64,000 nucleotides of DNA from Chitinophagaceae bacterium (GTDB taxonomy: Bacteria; Bacteroidota; Bacteroidia; Chitinophagales; Chitinophagaceae), in NCBI GenBank assembly GCA_016787065.1, contig JAEUVD010000031.1:55001-119000 (forward strand), read 5' to 3'. The position numbers were made by a program, and so were the translations under genes. The notes below the pieces were generated by a model that made no database searches, was not told the origin of the DNA, and saw only the letters and a program-made list of their open reading frames with translations. This document shows, piece by piece, positions 1 through 9,402 of the stretch. Within the stretch, counting starts at the first letter, position 1. Every line of letters begins with the position of its first letter.

Positions 1-528
1 GTGCGTGATCGCTATGAAACCTATATGGATGAACAGAGTTTGATGCCATGGTATTTTGTTCGAAGAGTAGATGAAGGTGGCTATAGAATCTCTCAAGATT
101 ACGTATTCAATAATTATAAGAAAACTGTGAATTGCGGAAATAACAAAACCGTGAATGTGCTAGAGTACACGCAAGATATGATATCTGGATTTTACTATGC
201 CCGTACTATGGATTTAGGATCGGCCAAAGTAGGACAGCTTTTCACCGTGCCAACCTTAGTTGATGAAGAAATGTATAACTTACAAATAAAGTTTAAAGGG
301 AAAGAATACGTGAAAACCAAATTTGGGAAAATACGTTGTTTGAAATTCGTACCGGTTGTTCAAAAGGGCCGCATTTTTAAACATGAAGAAGATTTACAAG
401 TATGGTTAAGTGATGACCAAAACCATGTTCCTATTTATGCCAAGGCGGATATACTTTTCGGTTCCATTAAACTCGATTTAATTTCATTTAGTGGATTGGT
501 AAAACCATTTACCTACGAAACAAAGTAG
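1..528 (+). CDS. DUF3108 family protein, C-terminal part (5' end outside window)
   Basis: The open frame runs in from the left edge, so the GTG at position 1 is only the first visible codon. The 175 visible residues match what I know of the DUF3108 family: the stretch RDRYETYMDE followed by LMPWYFVRRVDEGGY and, later, KFGKIRCLKFVPVVQKGRIF and a final VWLSDDQNHVPIYAKADILFGS segment. DUF3108 proteins are predicted periplasmic or outer-membrane beta-rich proteins of unknown function, and the missing N-terminus would normally carry a signal peptide. It is followed 89 bp later by a sugar transporter in the same direction, with no clear terminator between them. The family call is from remembered motifs; no function is inferred. 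Confidence 0.75.
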   Translation: MRDRYETYMDEQSLMPWYFVRRVDEGGYRISQDYVFNNYKKTVNCGNNKTVNVLEYTQDMISGFYYARTMDLGSAKVGQLFTVPTLVDEEMYNLQIKFKGKEYVKTKFGKIRCLKFVPVVQKGRIFKHEEDLQVWLSDDQNHVPIYAKADILFGSIKLDLISFSGLVKPFTYETK

Positions 529-617
529 ACCATTCTTTTCTCTTTAAATCTTTCAGGAAAGTAGAAGGGTATTTTACATTGGATTGATTACTTTTAGACC
601 TTACAAATTTTTACTTC

Positions 618-2063
618 ATGGATGTTTTAAACGAACCACAAACTAAAGCAGTATCGAACGACTCAGCTTTAGCTACCATCATTTCAGTTTTCTTTTTCTG
701 GGGCTTTGTTGCGGCTAGCAATGGCGTGCTTATTCCTGTGTTAAAAAATCATTTTTCACTAACGCAGTTTCAATCACAATTAGTGGATACCGCTTTTTAT
801 ATTGCCTACGGTGTTGGTTCGCTCATTTATTTTTTGATGAGTTTATCCATGGGTGACCCCTTAAATAAAATTGGCTATAAGAATGGTTTGGTGATTGGGT
901 TAATTATATCTGCTATCGGAGCTTTACTCTTTATACCGGCTGTTAACCTAAATCATTATGAATTTTTTCTGGTTGGGTTATTTGTAATTGCTTTTGGGTT
1001 CTCCTTATTGCAAATCGTAGCCAACCCGTTTGTAATTAACCTAGGTGATCCATCAAAAGGTTCCTTTCGACTAAATTTGGCAGGTAGTATTAATTCACTC
1101 GGAACCTCTATTGGGCCGGTGATTTTTGCCTATGCGTTGTATGGCACAACAGCCGGAAATGATGCCGTTAAATTGGGTATTGATGCCGTAAAAGTTCCCT
1201 TTATCATTCTCAGTGGCTTATTGTTTTTCATGGCAGTGTTTTTAAAATTTTCAAAGCTTCCTTCCATTACAAGTACTGATTCGCATACATCAGATATGGG
1301 TGCCTTGAAGTATCCGCAATTAACCTTGGGTATGCTAGCTATTTTTATTTACGTGGGAGTTGAAGTTACTATTGGCAGTAATTTATCGGCACTTATTGGG
1401 GATATTAAACAAATAGAAAAATCGAAAATAGCCAATTTTGCAGCACCTTTTGTTTCCCTGTATTGGGGAAGTCTCATGATTGGACGATGGACGGGCGCTA
1501 TTAGTGCATTCAAATTAAGCAGAACTGCTAAACTTGTTTTACAAGTTGTAATTCCGTTTGTTGCCTTCGCGGTGGTGTTATTCTTCAATCATATTCGTGC
1601 TACTGAAGTTAGTGAGCTCTATATTTATTTGGCTTGGATTATTGTATTTATGATAGCCAATTTTATGGCTCAGGAGAAGCCCGCTAGAACCTTAATTCTG
1701 TTTGGTATTGCTGCAGCGATCATGATGGTTGTTGGCTTGAATACATCCGGCGACGTAGCTATTTTTTCTTTCATGAGTGGTGGTTTATTCTGTAGTGTAA
1801 TGTGGCCTTGTATATTTAACTTGGCCATTGCCGGCTTAGGAAAATACACCAATCAAGGTTCGAGCTTATTAATCATGATGATTTTCGGAGGAGCCATGAT
1901 TCCTTTGGTACAAGGAGCAATGGCCGATGCAATGGGTACACATCAATCGTATTGGGTAGCCGTTGTATGCTTTTTGTTTTTGGCGTGGTATGGTTTCTTT
2001 GCAAAAAATACTTTGGCTAAACAAGGCATTAATTATGATGCAGATTCCTCAGCGGCGCATTAA
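618..2063 (+). CDS. Sugar MFS transporter, FucP/GluP type
   Basis: This 481-residue protein has about 12 hydrophobic segments spread over its whole length, as in major facilitator superfamily symporters. The segment around residues 133-170 carries ANPFVINLGDP, then RLNLAGSINSLGTSIGP, which is the pattern of the FucP/GluP glucose-galactose-fucose:proton symporter group. It should sit in the inner membrane and import a hexose with protons; the substrate cannot be read from the sequence. The ATG at 618 is preceded by an A/T-rich leader. The 3' end just meets a small frameshifted minus-strand ORF. Length is slightly above the usual 400-440 residues for this group, mostly through a longer C-terminal half. 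Confidence 0.88.
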   Translation: MDVLNEPQTKAVSNDSALATIISVFFFWGFVAASNGVLIPVLKNHFSLTQFQSQLVDTAFYIAYGVGSLIYFLMSLSMGDPLNKIGYKNGLVIGLIISAIGALLFIPAVNLNHYEFFLVGLFVIAFGFSLLQIVANPFVINLGDPSKGSFRLNLAGSINSLGTSIGPVIFAYALYGTTAGNDAVKLGIDAVKVPFIILSGLLFFMAVFLKFSKLPSITSTDSHTSDMGALKYPQLTLGMLAIFIYVGVEVTIGSNLSALIGDIKQIEKSKIANFAAPFVSLYWGSLMIGRWTGAISAFKLSRTAKLVLQVVIPFVAFAVVLFFNHIRATEVSELYIYLAWIIVFMIANFMAQEKPARTLILFGIAAAIMMVVGLNTSGDVAIFSFMSGGLFCSVMWPCIFNLAIAGLGKYTNQGSSLLIMMIFGGAMIPLVQGAMADAMGTHQSYWVAVVCFLFLAWYGFFAKNTLAKQGINYDADSSAAH

Positions 2064-2211
2064 TGCAATTCAATCGACATATTAATTTGTTGTGTTTTAG
2101 TTTTTCCTCTAGTAACTTTCGGCGTTAGGATGATATCGTGGCCGTAAGGGTGTTTCCATGATTTTTGAATTCGTTACGTTGTTGCTTCTTACGATCATAT
2201 TTAACATCCAT
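2060..2211 (-). pseudogene. Frameshifted small ORF, about 50 residues
   Basis: On the minus strand an ATG at 2211 opens a basic peptide starting MDVKYDRKKQQRNEFK. It hits a stop soon after a run of five A. If one A is added to that run, the frame continues through KSWKHPYGHDIILTP and VTRGKTKTQQINMSIELH to a TAA at 2060-2062, giving 50 residues with normal-looking composition. I see this repaired frame directly in the sequence. It is convergent with the MFS transporter and touches its stop codon. I do not recognise the protein. It is either a decayed small gene or a homopolymer sequencing error in a live one. Confidence 0.4.
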
Positions 2212-2228
2212 TTTAACTCCTGAACTCC

Positions 2229-2236
2229 TATTTTTG
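2229..2236 (+). promoter_or_regulatory. Bacteroidota -7 promoter element for the moxR operon
   Basis: The octamer TATTTTTG fits the Bacteroidota -7 consensus TAnnTTTG and lies 22 nt before the moxR ATG at 2259. No clear -33 TTTG is seen at the expected distance. Confidence 0.5.
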
Positions 2237-2258
2237 AGCCCGCTTAAAAAACCCTTGC

Positions 2259-3254
2259 ATGGAAAATTTGGACATCCGTCAGCTTAATGAAAAAATACAT
2301 CAGCAGAGCGCGTTTATAGATATGTTAAACCTGGAATTGAATAAGTCAATTGTAGGACAAAAATACATGCTTGAACGACTCATGATTGGTTTACTAGCAC
2401 AAGGGCATGTACTCTTGGAAGGGGTTCCGGGATTGGCCAAAACACTAGCTATTAAGTCGCTGGCTACCGCTATCAGTGGTAAATTCTCTCGCATACAGTT
2501 TACGCCGGATCTTCTTCCTGCGGATGTGGTAGGAACCATGATTTATAATCCACAACAAAATCAGTTTCAAGTACGCAAAGGGCCGGTGTTCGCTAATTTT
2601 ATTTTAGCGGATGAAATTAATCGTGCCCCCGCTAAAGTACAAAGTGCGTTATTAGAAGCCATGCAAGAAAAGCAAGTTACGATTGGCGATTCTACCTTTA
2701 AATTAGAAGAACCCTTTTTGGTGCTAGCCACGCAGAATCCAATCGAGCAAGAAGGTACTTACCCGCTCCCGGAAGCTCAGGTAGATCGTTTCATGTTGAA
2801 GATTGTAGTTGGCTATCCTCAAATGGAAGAAGAGCGATTAATTATTCGACAAAATATTCATCCTGGAGGTCAGGCTCCTATTCAACCTACGGTTTCACCA
2901 CAAGAAATTCTGGAAGCAAGAAAATTAGTGCGTGAGATTTACATGGATGAGAAAATAGAAAAGTATATTCTCGATATTGTTTTTGCAACACGAACACCGG
3001 AAGCTTATAAGCTTCAAAAAATAAAACCATTAATCGCGTATGGTGCCTCGCCTCGTGCTAGTATTAATTTAGCACTTGCAGCTAAAGCTTACGCGTTTAT
3101 TAAACGAAGAGGATATGTAATTCCGGAAGATGTACGTGCTGTTTGTATGGATGTGATGCGCCATCGCATTGGACTTACGTATGAAGCTGAAGCAGAGAAC
3201 ATGAATAGCGAAATGCTGGTGAGTGAGATATTAAATGCAGTAGAGGTTCCTTAG
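2259..3254 (+). CDS. moxR: MoxR family AAA+ ATPase
   Basis: The 331-residue protein is a MoxR-type AAA+ ATPase, a chaperone-like enzyme thought to mature or remodel partner proteins carrying von Willebrand A (VWA) domains. Walker A is GVPGLAKT near residue 55 and Walker B is LADEINRAPAK near residue 116, followed by the sensor segment LATQNPIEQEGTYPLPEAQ near residue 155, all hallmarks of the AAA_3 group. It is the first gene of a tight operon with a DUF58 protein (14 bp later), a membrane protein and BatA, which are the expected MoxR partners. The length is normal for the family. Confidence 0.93.
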   Translation: MENLDIRQLNEKIHQQSAFIDMLNLELNKSIVGQKYMLERLMIGLLAQGHVLLEGVPGLAKTLAIKSLATAISGKFSRIQFTPDLLPADVVGTMIYNPQQNQFQVRKGPVFANFILADEINRAPAKVQSALLEAMQEKQVTIGDSTFKLEEPFLVLATQNPIEQEGTYPLPEAQVDRFMLKIVVGYPQMEEERLIIRQNIHPGGQAPIQPTVSPQEILEARKLVREIYMDEKIEKYILDIVFATRTPEAYKLQKIKPLIAYGASPRASINLALAAKAYAFIKRRGYVIPEDVRAVCMDVMRHRIGLTYEAEAENMNSEMLVSEILNAVEVP

Positions 3255-3268
3255 TAGATTTCCAATTT

Positions 3269-4213
3269 ATGTTTCAGAAATTATTCGGTAAGAAATCATC
3301 ATCAGTTACTCCACCGGCAACTAACATGTTGCTGGATGATATGAGTACGTCGGATATTCTGAAACGTGTTCGACAAATTGAAATTAAAACGAAGGGCTTA
3401 AGCAATCATATTTTTAGTGGTGAATACCATAGTGCGTTTAAAGGCAGAGGAATGAGTTTTAGTGAAGTGCGTGAATATGCTTATGGTGATGATGTACGAA
3501 GTCTAGATTGGAATGTTACCGCTCGTTTTAATGCCCCCTTCGTGAAAATATTTGAAGAGGAACGTGAACTTACACTCCTCTTGATGGTAGATATTTCTGC
3601 AAGCTCTTTATTTGGTTCAACCAAAACGGATAAGCGCGGTTTGATTACGGAATTATGTGCGGTGTTATCGTTTTCGGCTATTACAAATGGCGATAAGGTA
3701 GGTGTTATTTTCTTTAGCGATAAAGTGGAACGTTACATTCCTCCTAAAAAAGGGAAAAGTCATATTTTATTTATTATTCGTGAGTTATTGACTATGAAAC
3801 CGCATCGGGGTGCCCAAACAAATATTCATGAAGCCCTCCGATTTTTGAATGGAATCATGAAGAAACGAACTATTCTTTTTGTACTGTCTGATTTTTATAG
3901 TGGTAATTATAAAGAAGGTTTACAAGTTGCCGGTAAAAAACATGATGTAATAGGTATGCATGTTTATGATCAACTGGATGCCACTATGCCGGATGTTGGT
4001 GTAATTCAGCTTCAGGATTTTGAAACAGGCGAACTCGTTGAAGTAAACACCAGTTCATTGGCATTTCGACAACAATATCAAAAGAAATTCGAACAGCATG
4101 TTAAGGCCACCAAAGATATTTTCTCAAAAAGTAGGGCGGAGTTAATCAGTATTGCAACGCATGAAGATTATGTGAAACGATTGCAAGTATTTTTTAAAAG
4201 CAGAATGGGTTAA
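3269..4213 (+). CDS. DUF58 domain-containing protein (VWA-like)
   Basis: This 314-residue protein shows the DUF58 signature: GEYHSAFKGRGMSF, then YAYGDDVRSLDWNVTAR around residues 50-85. A VWA-like core follows with LMVDISASS near residue 110, a metal-site-like DxSxS arrangement. DUF58 proteins almost always accompany MoxR ATPases and are believed to be their substrates or partners in the cell envelope; the exact task is unknown. No clear membrane segment is present, so this one looks cytoplasmic or peripheral. It is co-directional with moxR and is followed 2 bp later by the next gene, consistent with translational coupling. Confidence 0.9.
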   Translation: MFQKLFGKKSSSVTPPATNMLLDDMSTSDILKRVRQIEIKTKGLSNHIFSGEYHSAFKGRGMSFSEVREYAYGDDVRSLDWNVTARFNAPFVKIFEEERELTLLLMVDISASSLFGSTKTDKRGLITELCAVLSFSAITNGDKVGVIFFSDKVERYIPPKKGKSHILFIIRELLTMKPHRGAQTNIHEALRFLNGIMKKRTILFVLSDFYSGNYKEGLQVAGKKHDVIGMHVYDQLDATMPDVGVIQLQDFETGELVEVNTSSLAFRQQYQKKFEQHVKATKDIFSKSRAELISIATHEDYVKRLQVFFKSRMG

Positions 4214-4215
4214 GT

Positions 4216-5169
4216 ATGAGAAGAGGCTTGTTTTGTTTTCTGTTTTTATGTTATTCATCACTTCTGTTGCAAGCACAACAGGTTGATGTTCGTGCGAAAA
4301 CAGATAAACAGAACATACAGCTTGGGGATGCGATTCAATTAGATATTTCTGCAACCTACGATCCGCAACGTTTTATTGTTCGCTTTCCTCAGGTTCCGGA
4401 TTCGATGAATGGTTTTGAGATAGTTCGTCGTGAAAAACCGGATACTATTTTCAAAAGAGAAATCAACGAATACCATCAACGTTATATAATTACACATTTT
4501 GATTCAGGGCGTTGGAATATACCCTCCTTCACTTTTGAAATTGAATCGAAAACCGGTCAGGCTTCTGAAGTAAAAAGAACAGATTCGTTATGGATTGATG
4601 TGAGTGCACCGTTAGTTGATACGTCTAAACCCTTCAAACCCATTACCGATGTGCGCGGTGCTGAACGTCCTTGGCAGGATATAGCATTGGAAATTGGTGC
4701 CTACGTTTTGATTTTTCTGGCTCTTGTTATGCTCTTTTATTTTGGTTGGAGAAAATACAAAGCCTGGAAGGAAGCTAAATCGAAAGTTCCAGCAGCACCA
4801 AAGTTAACACCGTATGAAGTTGCCCTTCAACAACTTCAGAAAATAAAAGAAGAAGCTTTGTTTGAGCAAGGGGAATTAAAAACATACTATACGCAACTTA
4901 CGGATGTGTTACGACATTATTTAGAGCAACAATTTGGCATTGATTCCTTGGAGAAAACATCCTCTGAAATTATGCACGATGTGAAGAAACACAAAGCCTT
5001 GGCCAATGTTCGTTCATCGTTACGTCAGGTTTTAGAAAGTGCCGATATGGTTAAGTTTGCGAAAGGAACACCATCGGCAGAAGAACATTTGCACTATTTG
5101 GAATTAACTACGGAAGTAGTGAAGGAATCATATAAAAAATACCAAAATCAACAAACCACTCCTGCGTGA
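4216..5169 (+). CDS. BatD-like membrane protein of the MoxR/Bat operon
   Basis: The protein has 317 residues. An N-terminal signal segment (about residues 1-20, ending LLLQAQQ) leads to a periplasmic beta-rich domain (about 25-140). One transmembrane helix lies near residues 155-180, followed by a cytoplasmic helical tail with the pattern LRHYLEQQFGI and TSSEIMHD. This layout matches the protein usually found between DUF58 and BatA genes in Bacteroidota, related to BatD/DUF4381 proteins. Its role in envelope stress or complex assembly is inferred from the neighbourhood only. The stop codon overlaps the batA start by one base. Confidence 0.75.
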   Translation: MRRGLFCFLFLCYSSLLLQAQQVDVRAKTDKQNIQLGDAIQLDISATYDPQRFIVRFPQVPDSMNGFEIVRREKPDTIFKREINEYHQRYIITHFDSGRWNIPSFTFEIESKTGQASEVKRTDSLWIDVSAPLVDTSKPFKPITDVRGAERPWQDIALEIGAYVLIFLALVMLFYFGWRKYKAWKEAKSKVPAAPKLTPYEVALQQLQKIKEEALFEQGELKTYYTQLTDVLRHYLEQQFGIDSLEKTSSEIMHDVKKHKALANVRSSLRQVLESADMVKFAKGTPSAEEHLHYLELTTEVVKESYKKYQNQQTTPA

Positions 5170-6170
5170 TGAAGTATTTGGATTTCGCCCATATCACCTT
5201 TGCTAATCCGGAATATTTTTTTCTATTCTTATCAATTCCGTTGCTTCTTTTTTGGGAATGGAAGGTGCGCGGTAAAAAGCAAATTGCATTACAGGTTTCC
5301 ACCTTACAGGGTGTAAGTAGGAATTTTAAATCTTATCGTAAAGGGGTATTGCTTGGTTTACGTCTGTTATGTTTAGTGGCTTTAATTATTGCATTAGCTC
5401 GGCCACAACACACACAAATTAATGAAAGCATCGATAGCGAAGGGGTTGATATTGTTTTGAGTATGGATATTTCCGGGTCGATGTTAGCGGAAGATTTTCA
5501 ACCAAACCGTTTGGAAGCTTCCAAAAAAGTTGCCTCAGAGTTCATCGCAAATCGCGTAACCGATCGGGTAGGGTTGGTCATATTTTCAGGAGAAAGTTTT
5601 ACGCAATGTCCATTAACAACAGACCAAAATATTCTACAAGAACATGTGCAAAGTATTCGTAGTGGTTTATTGGAAGATGGAACCGCTATCGGAATGGGTT
5701 TGGCAACTGCAGTGGATAGGTTACGCAACAGTAAGGTAAAAAGTAAAATAATTATTCTACTTACCGATGGCGTTAACAACACCGGACTCATTGATCCGAT
5801 TACCGCACTTGAAATTGCAAAGGCGTACAAAATTAGAGTGTACACGATTGGGGTGGGTTCTGAAGGAACGGCGCCATACCCCGTGCCTGATGCCTTTGGT
5901 AATATTCAAATGCAACAAATGCCGGTTCAAATTGATGAGGAACTTCTCAAGAAAATCGCCAAAGAAACAGGGGCTAATTATTTCCGCGCTACCAATACAA
6001 ACTCACTTCGCGCTATCTATAACGATATTGATAAAATGGAGAAAACTAAAATTGAAATAAGTAGTTATAAACGCTATGCAGAATTGTTTTTTCCGTACGC
6101 CCTATTCAGTTTACTATGTTTTATGCTTGAATACTCACTGCGGTTAACTCTTTTCCGAAGACTACCCTAG
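5169..6170 (+). CDS. batA: BatA-like VWA domain membrane protein
   Basis: This 333-residue protein has the Bat topology: two N-terminal membrane segments (about residues 12-30 and 58-78), a VWA domain, and a C-terminal membrane segment near 305-325. The metal-ion-dependent adhesion site is intact, with MDISGSM near residue 97 and LTDGVNNTG near residue 196. I chose the ATG at 5169, which shares its A with the preceding TGA; a GTG at 5166 is also possible. The operon ends here: batB, batC and batE, which often follow in Bacteroidota, are absent. A hairpin terminator shared with the opposite strand follows. Confidence 0.9.
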   Translation: MKYLDFAHITFANPEYFFLFLSIPLLLFWEWKVRGKKQIALQVSTLQGVSRNFKSYRKGVLLGLRLLCLVALIIALARPQHTQINESIDSEGVDIVLSMDISGSMLAEDFQPNRLEASKKVASEFIANRVTDRVGLVIFSGESFTQCPLTTDQNILQEHVQSIRSGLLEDGTAIGMGLATAVDRLRNSKVKSKIIILLTDGVNNTGLIDPITALEIAKAYKIRVYTIGVGSEGTAPYPVPDAFGNIQMQQMPVQIDEELLKKIAKETGANYFRATNTNSLRAIYNDIDKMEKTKIEISSYKRYAELFFPYALFSLLCFMLEYSLRLTLFRRLP

Positions 6171-6208
6171 TATAAAAAAACAAACTACAGCCGAAGCCGT
6201 AGTTTGTT
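6171..6208 (-). terminator. Intrinsic terminator with UUCG tetraloop
   Basis: Arms 6179-6188 and 6199-6208 are complementary. Read on the minus strand, the hairpin becomes a 13-bp stem closed by a UUCG tetraloop, with one G-U pair, followed by seven T. It therefore fits the end of the minus-strand T9SS gene best, and may also stop the moxR operon on the plus strand. Confidence 0.85.
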
Positions 6209-6233
6209 GTATTGAGAGTTGTAAATAGCAGAT

Positions 6234-8270
6234 TTATTTTTTCTCCAAGCGCGTTGTGTACACTAACGATTCTTCATTAAATAATTGAGCAATGTACAAT
6301 CCGTTACTTAGCTGTGCGATGGTAAAGTCGAACTCATTACTTCCTTCGATTGAAGGCATTACTTGTTGCTTCACCAAGCGACCTGTCATATCATACAGTT
6401 TCAACGTATATTCCTGTTGCATGGTTGCATTAAATCGAAGATGAATATCACCGGTAGTAGGATTCGGATAAATTATATCCGTCATTTCATCAGCTGCCAA
6501 GGAGGTTTCGGATTGCGCTTCTCGCGAACCAGCCGTTGTAAAATAAGCCGACGTACTAAATGGTCCTGTTACGGTAGATCCTGTACAGTGTGTTGCTAAT
6601 TGATATTCGTAGGTTTTACCAGGTGTTAAACCAAGTAAGGTTTTTGTATTGGGTATTACCGAACCACTTATCCAAGTTGATGATGTGGTAGCTTTATAGC
6701 GTAGTATATAATACGCAGCATCAGGTACTACAGGCCAAGATATTTTTGCACTGGTAGCGGTTATATTGGTTACACCTGCTCCCGTTGGAACATAACAGGT
6801 ATACGGCGTGGTGAATATCACACCCTGACTCCAAGGACTAACCAAGGATGAATTACAATACTTACGCATTTGAATTTCGTAAGTGGTAAGCGGTGATAAA
6901 TTCTGTATCAACTTAGTTGACGTATTATAATTCGAGGTTCCTAATAAAGTCCAAGTATTTGAATTGATTTCACGAATGCGGAAACGATACCATCCCGGAG
7001 GAATAGTAGTAACCGGAGTCCAGGTTGCTATAGTATTGAACCCTGTTGTATTCGTAACTGCCAAATTAAAGTTTACCGTTCCTGTACATGCACCTACGGT
7101 TCCGAAGTAATAAGTTCCTTTAACTTGATTCATTGGAAGAATAGTGTACCATAAATTATACGTGGCATCCCAAACTAAAGTCGGACTATACTTCGTAACT
7201 ACATTATTGTCAACATGAATGATACGGAAATTTGGAATAGCGGTATCAGCAGCATTTCCTGAACTCGGTAAGGGGAGAAAATCATCTGTACTAGTAGCAT
7301 TATTATAAACTGTAAAATCGTGTTGCGTGAAGAAAAGCAATAAGGTTGCCTTGCCATTATTCGTTGGTGTTACCGTGTACGAACGTGGCCCAAAGCGGTA
7401 ATTAATATCGGTTGTACTATCAACGTACGTAACTACCTTACTGCACATCGTTGTTGAACCTAGAATATTTCCGGGTGTAGTATCGGCAATGCCGGCAATG
7501 TTCTTACAGCCTTCAACAAAAATAGAATTCGATGAATCATGATTTAAAGGTTCGGTAGCACAGGATATACCAGGTACGGAAACGGAATTGTTAGATGCCG
7601 ACAAAGAAATGTCAGGGATGATTGCAGCGCAAGTAGTGAATTGAATAATGGTTGAATAAACACTTTGTGCAGGATCATTCACACACATTGTAGCAACTTG
7701 AAATTCATACGTAGTACTTGGTAATAAGTTAGAGTAAATTTTAACCATACCTGTATTGGTGGTGTTTATCCAAGGTCCTTGAGGTGATGCTATTCGAATT
7801 CGGGTATGATAGAAACTCGCATTAGGCGGCCCCGTCCATTCCAAAAAGGCGCTGGTGCCTTTAATATTATAAACCTGCAAATTGGTTGGTGCTACACACG
7901 CGTCACCTGTCGTAAATTCGGCACTTGGTGTAAATCCGCTGGTGGCAGGCGTGCCGGAACAATGCGCTTGAATTTGATATTCATACGTTGTATTCGGTAG
8001 CAAGCCAACAATTAATTTAGAAGCCGGTGTGGAGGATGAATTAATCCACGGACCTTGTGGTGTTTTGATTCGATGACGAATACTGTAGAAATTTGCCGTA
8101 GCCGTCCAAGTAAGAAAAGCGGAGGAACCACTAATATTATTCGCAGCTAAATTGGTCGGTAAATCGCATGCTGCATAGGATTGGTACATACTGCTAAAAA
8201 ACAATAAGGCTAGTAACCCCAAGGTTCTTAAGGGATTTAAACGTGATGTAAATTGTAATTGTGAAACCAT
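6234..8270 (-). CDS. Secreted Fn3 protein with T9SS type A sorting domain
   Basis: The 678-residue protein begins with a signal peptide (about residues 1-33, ending YQSYAA). It contains at least four fibronectin type III-like modules: two near residues 35-215, recognisable by repeated GSSAFLTW/GTSAFLEW and TYEYQIQAHC/TYEFQVATMC motifs, and two near 405-585. An unassigned 170-residue beta-rich domain separates the pairs. The last 80 residues form a type A T9SS sorting domain, with IIYPNPTTGDIHLRF, LKLYDMTGRLVKQQ and LSNGLYIAQL. It should be exported by Sec, cross the outer membrane by T9SS and be released or anchored at the surface. Its ligand is unknown. A strong terminator follows the stop codon. 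Confidence 0.9.
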   Translation of the reverse strand: MVSQLQFTSRLNPLRTLGLLALLFFSSMYQSYAACDLPTNLAANNISGSSAFLTWTATANFYSIRHRIKTPQGPWINSSSTPASKLIVGLLPNTTYEYQIQAHCSGTPATSGFTPSAEFTTGDACVAPTNLQVYNIKGTSAFLEWTGPPNASFYHTRIRIASPQGPWINTTNTGMVKIYSNLLPSTTYEFQVATMCVNDPAQSVYSTIIQFTTCAAIIPDISLSASNNSVSVPGISCATEPLNHDSSNSIFVEGCKNIAGIADTTPGNILGSTTMCSKVVTYVDSTTDINYRFGPRSYTVTPTNNGKATLLLFFTQHDFTVYNNATSTDDFLPLPSSGNAADTAIPNFRIIHVDNNVVTKYSPTLVWDATYNLWYTILPMNQVKGTYYFGTVGACTGTVNFNLAVTNTTGFNTIATWTPVTTIPPGWYRFRIREINSNTWTLLGTSNYNTSTKLIQNLSPLTTYEIQMRKYCNSSLVSPWSQGVIFTTPYTCYVPTGAGVTNITATSAKISWPVVPDAAYYILRYKATTSSTWISGSVIPNTKTLLGLTPGKTYEYQLATHCTGSTVTGPFSTSAYFTTAGSREAQSETSLAADEMTDIIYPNPTTGDIHLRFNATMQQEYTLKLYDMTGRLVKQQVMPSIEGSNEFDFTIAQLSNGLYIAQLFNEESLVYTTRLEKK

Positions 8271-8523
8271 TGATCTTGTTTTAAAAGTTATTTTGATCTG
8301 TAACGAAATTTAAAAATATTCATTTTTTTCCGGATAAAGCACTTGAATATGCATGGAGATAGTTCTGACGGCTGTTTTTTGCCGAAATATCATGCCAAAG
8401 TTGCGATTATACCCTTAAATTGACTTTAAGCAGATAGTTTCATCATCGTTGCAGAGCGAAGCTTGATTTCAAATTTGTCTTTTCCTGAAATACGGTATTT
8501 ATTTGCAGTCATAAAATGCGCTT

Positions 8524-9318
8524 GTGTTAGAACATCATCTGAATCATAAAATGCGATTCGATCAACAGGTCGATAATAGCTTAAACTATGTTCTACCTTT
8601 TGTTGAACAATCTTTAACCATCCAAAAGGGTACTCGAGTTCTTGAAATTGGATGTGGAGAAGGAGGTGTATTGAAACCTTTTGTAGATAGAGGCTGCGAA
8701 TGCCTTGGTGTTGATTTAGATGATATTCGTATTGTTTTAGGCAACGATTTTTTATCGGAAGAAATAAAACAAGGGAATCTCAAACTTTGGAATAAAAATG
8801 TGTTTGATCAGGATTTTCAATCAACGTATTCAGAATATTTCGATTTGATCCTGTTGAAAGATGTGATAGAACATATTCCCGATCAGGAAGCCTTCATCCC
8901 GTTTATGAAGAAATTATTGAAACCGAAAGGACAGATATTTTTCGGTTTTCCGCCTTGGTATATGCCATTCGGAGGTCATCAGCAACTTTGTAAATCCAAA
9001 CTTGCTTCTAAACTACCATATTATCATATTCTGCCTATGAAACCTTATTTATGGTTTTTGAAAGCGATGGGTGAATCGGAGAATTTAATTGAACAACAAA
9101 AGGAAATTAAGGAAACCGCCATCAGTATAGAACGTTTTGAACGCATAGTAAAAAATACGGGTTACCAAATTGTAAGCAGACAGTGGTTTCTGATAAATCC
9201 AATTTACAAGTTTAAATTTGGATTGAAACCTCGAAAGCAAAATTGGCTCTTCGGGGCGATTCCTTTCATACGCAACTTCCTAACTACTTGTGCGTATTAT
9301 ACGATTCAGAAAAAATAA
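8524..9318 (+). CDS. Class I SAM-dependent methyltransferase
   Basis: The protein of up to 264 residues carries the SAM-binding motif I VLEIGCGEGGVLKPF near residue 39, the acidic residue of motif II in CLGVDLDD, and LILLKDVIEHI near residue 112, the usual post-motif of Methyltransf_11/23 enzymes. The substrate is unknown. A GTG at 8524 and an ATG at 8551 are both possible starts, with an in-frame stop at 8512 just upstream. The 11-mer containing CATAAAATGCG is repeated before each candidate start. It stands alone between a divergent T9SS gene and a convergent enoyl-CoA hydratase gene. Confidence 0.82.
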   Translation: MLEHHLNHKMRFDQQVDNSLNYVLPFVEQSLTIQKGTRVLEIGCGEGGVLKPFVDRGCECLGVDLDDIRIVLGNDFLSEEIKQGNLKLWNKNVFDQDFQSTYSEYFDLILLKDVIEHIPDQEAFIPFMKKLLKPKGQIFFGFPPWYMPFGGHQQLCKSKLASKLPYYHILPMKPYLWFLKAMGESENLIEQQKEIKETAISIERFERIVKNTGYQIVSRQWFLINPIYKFKFGLKPRKQNWLFGAIPFIRNFLTTCAYYTIQKK

Positions 9319-9374
9319 TTGGTTACATCCACGTGTCTTATAAACTATTCAATGCGTATTGCTAACATAGAATC

Positions 9375-9402
9375 CCAAGAATAGTGGAGGCTTGGCTTTT
9401 TT
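9375..9402 (+). terminator. Possible intrinsic terminator of the methyltransferase gene
   Basis: A short stem (CCAAG at 9375-9379 with CTTGG at 9391-9395) is followed by C and six T. The stem is weak, so the call is tentative. Confidence 0.4.

Noticed and set aside
8350..8396. Nested GCATG/CATGC and CGGC/GCCG hairpin upstream of the methyltransferase as a riboswitch
   Set aside because: Stems are only 4-5 bp and no known riboswitch core is seen.
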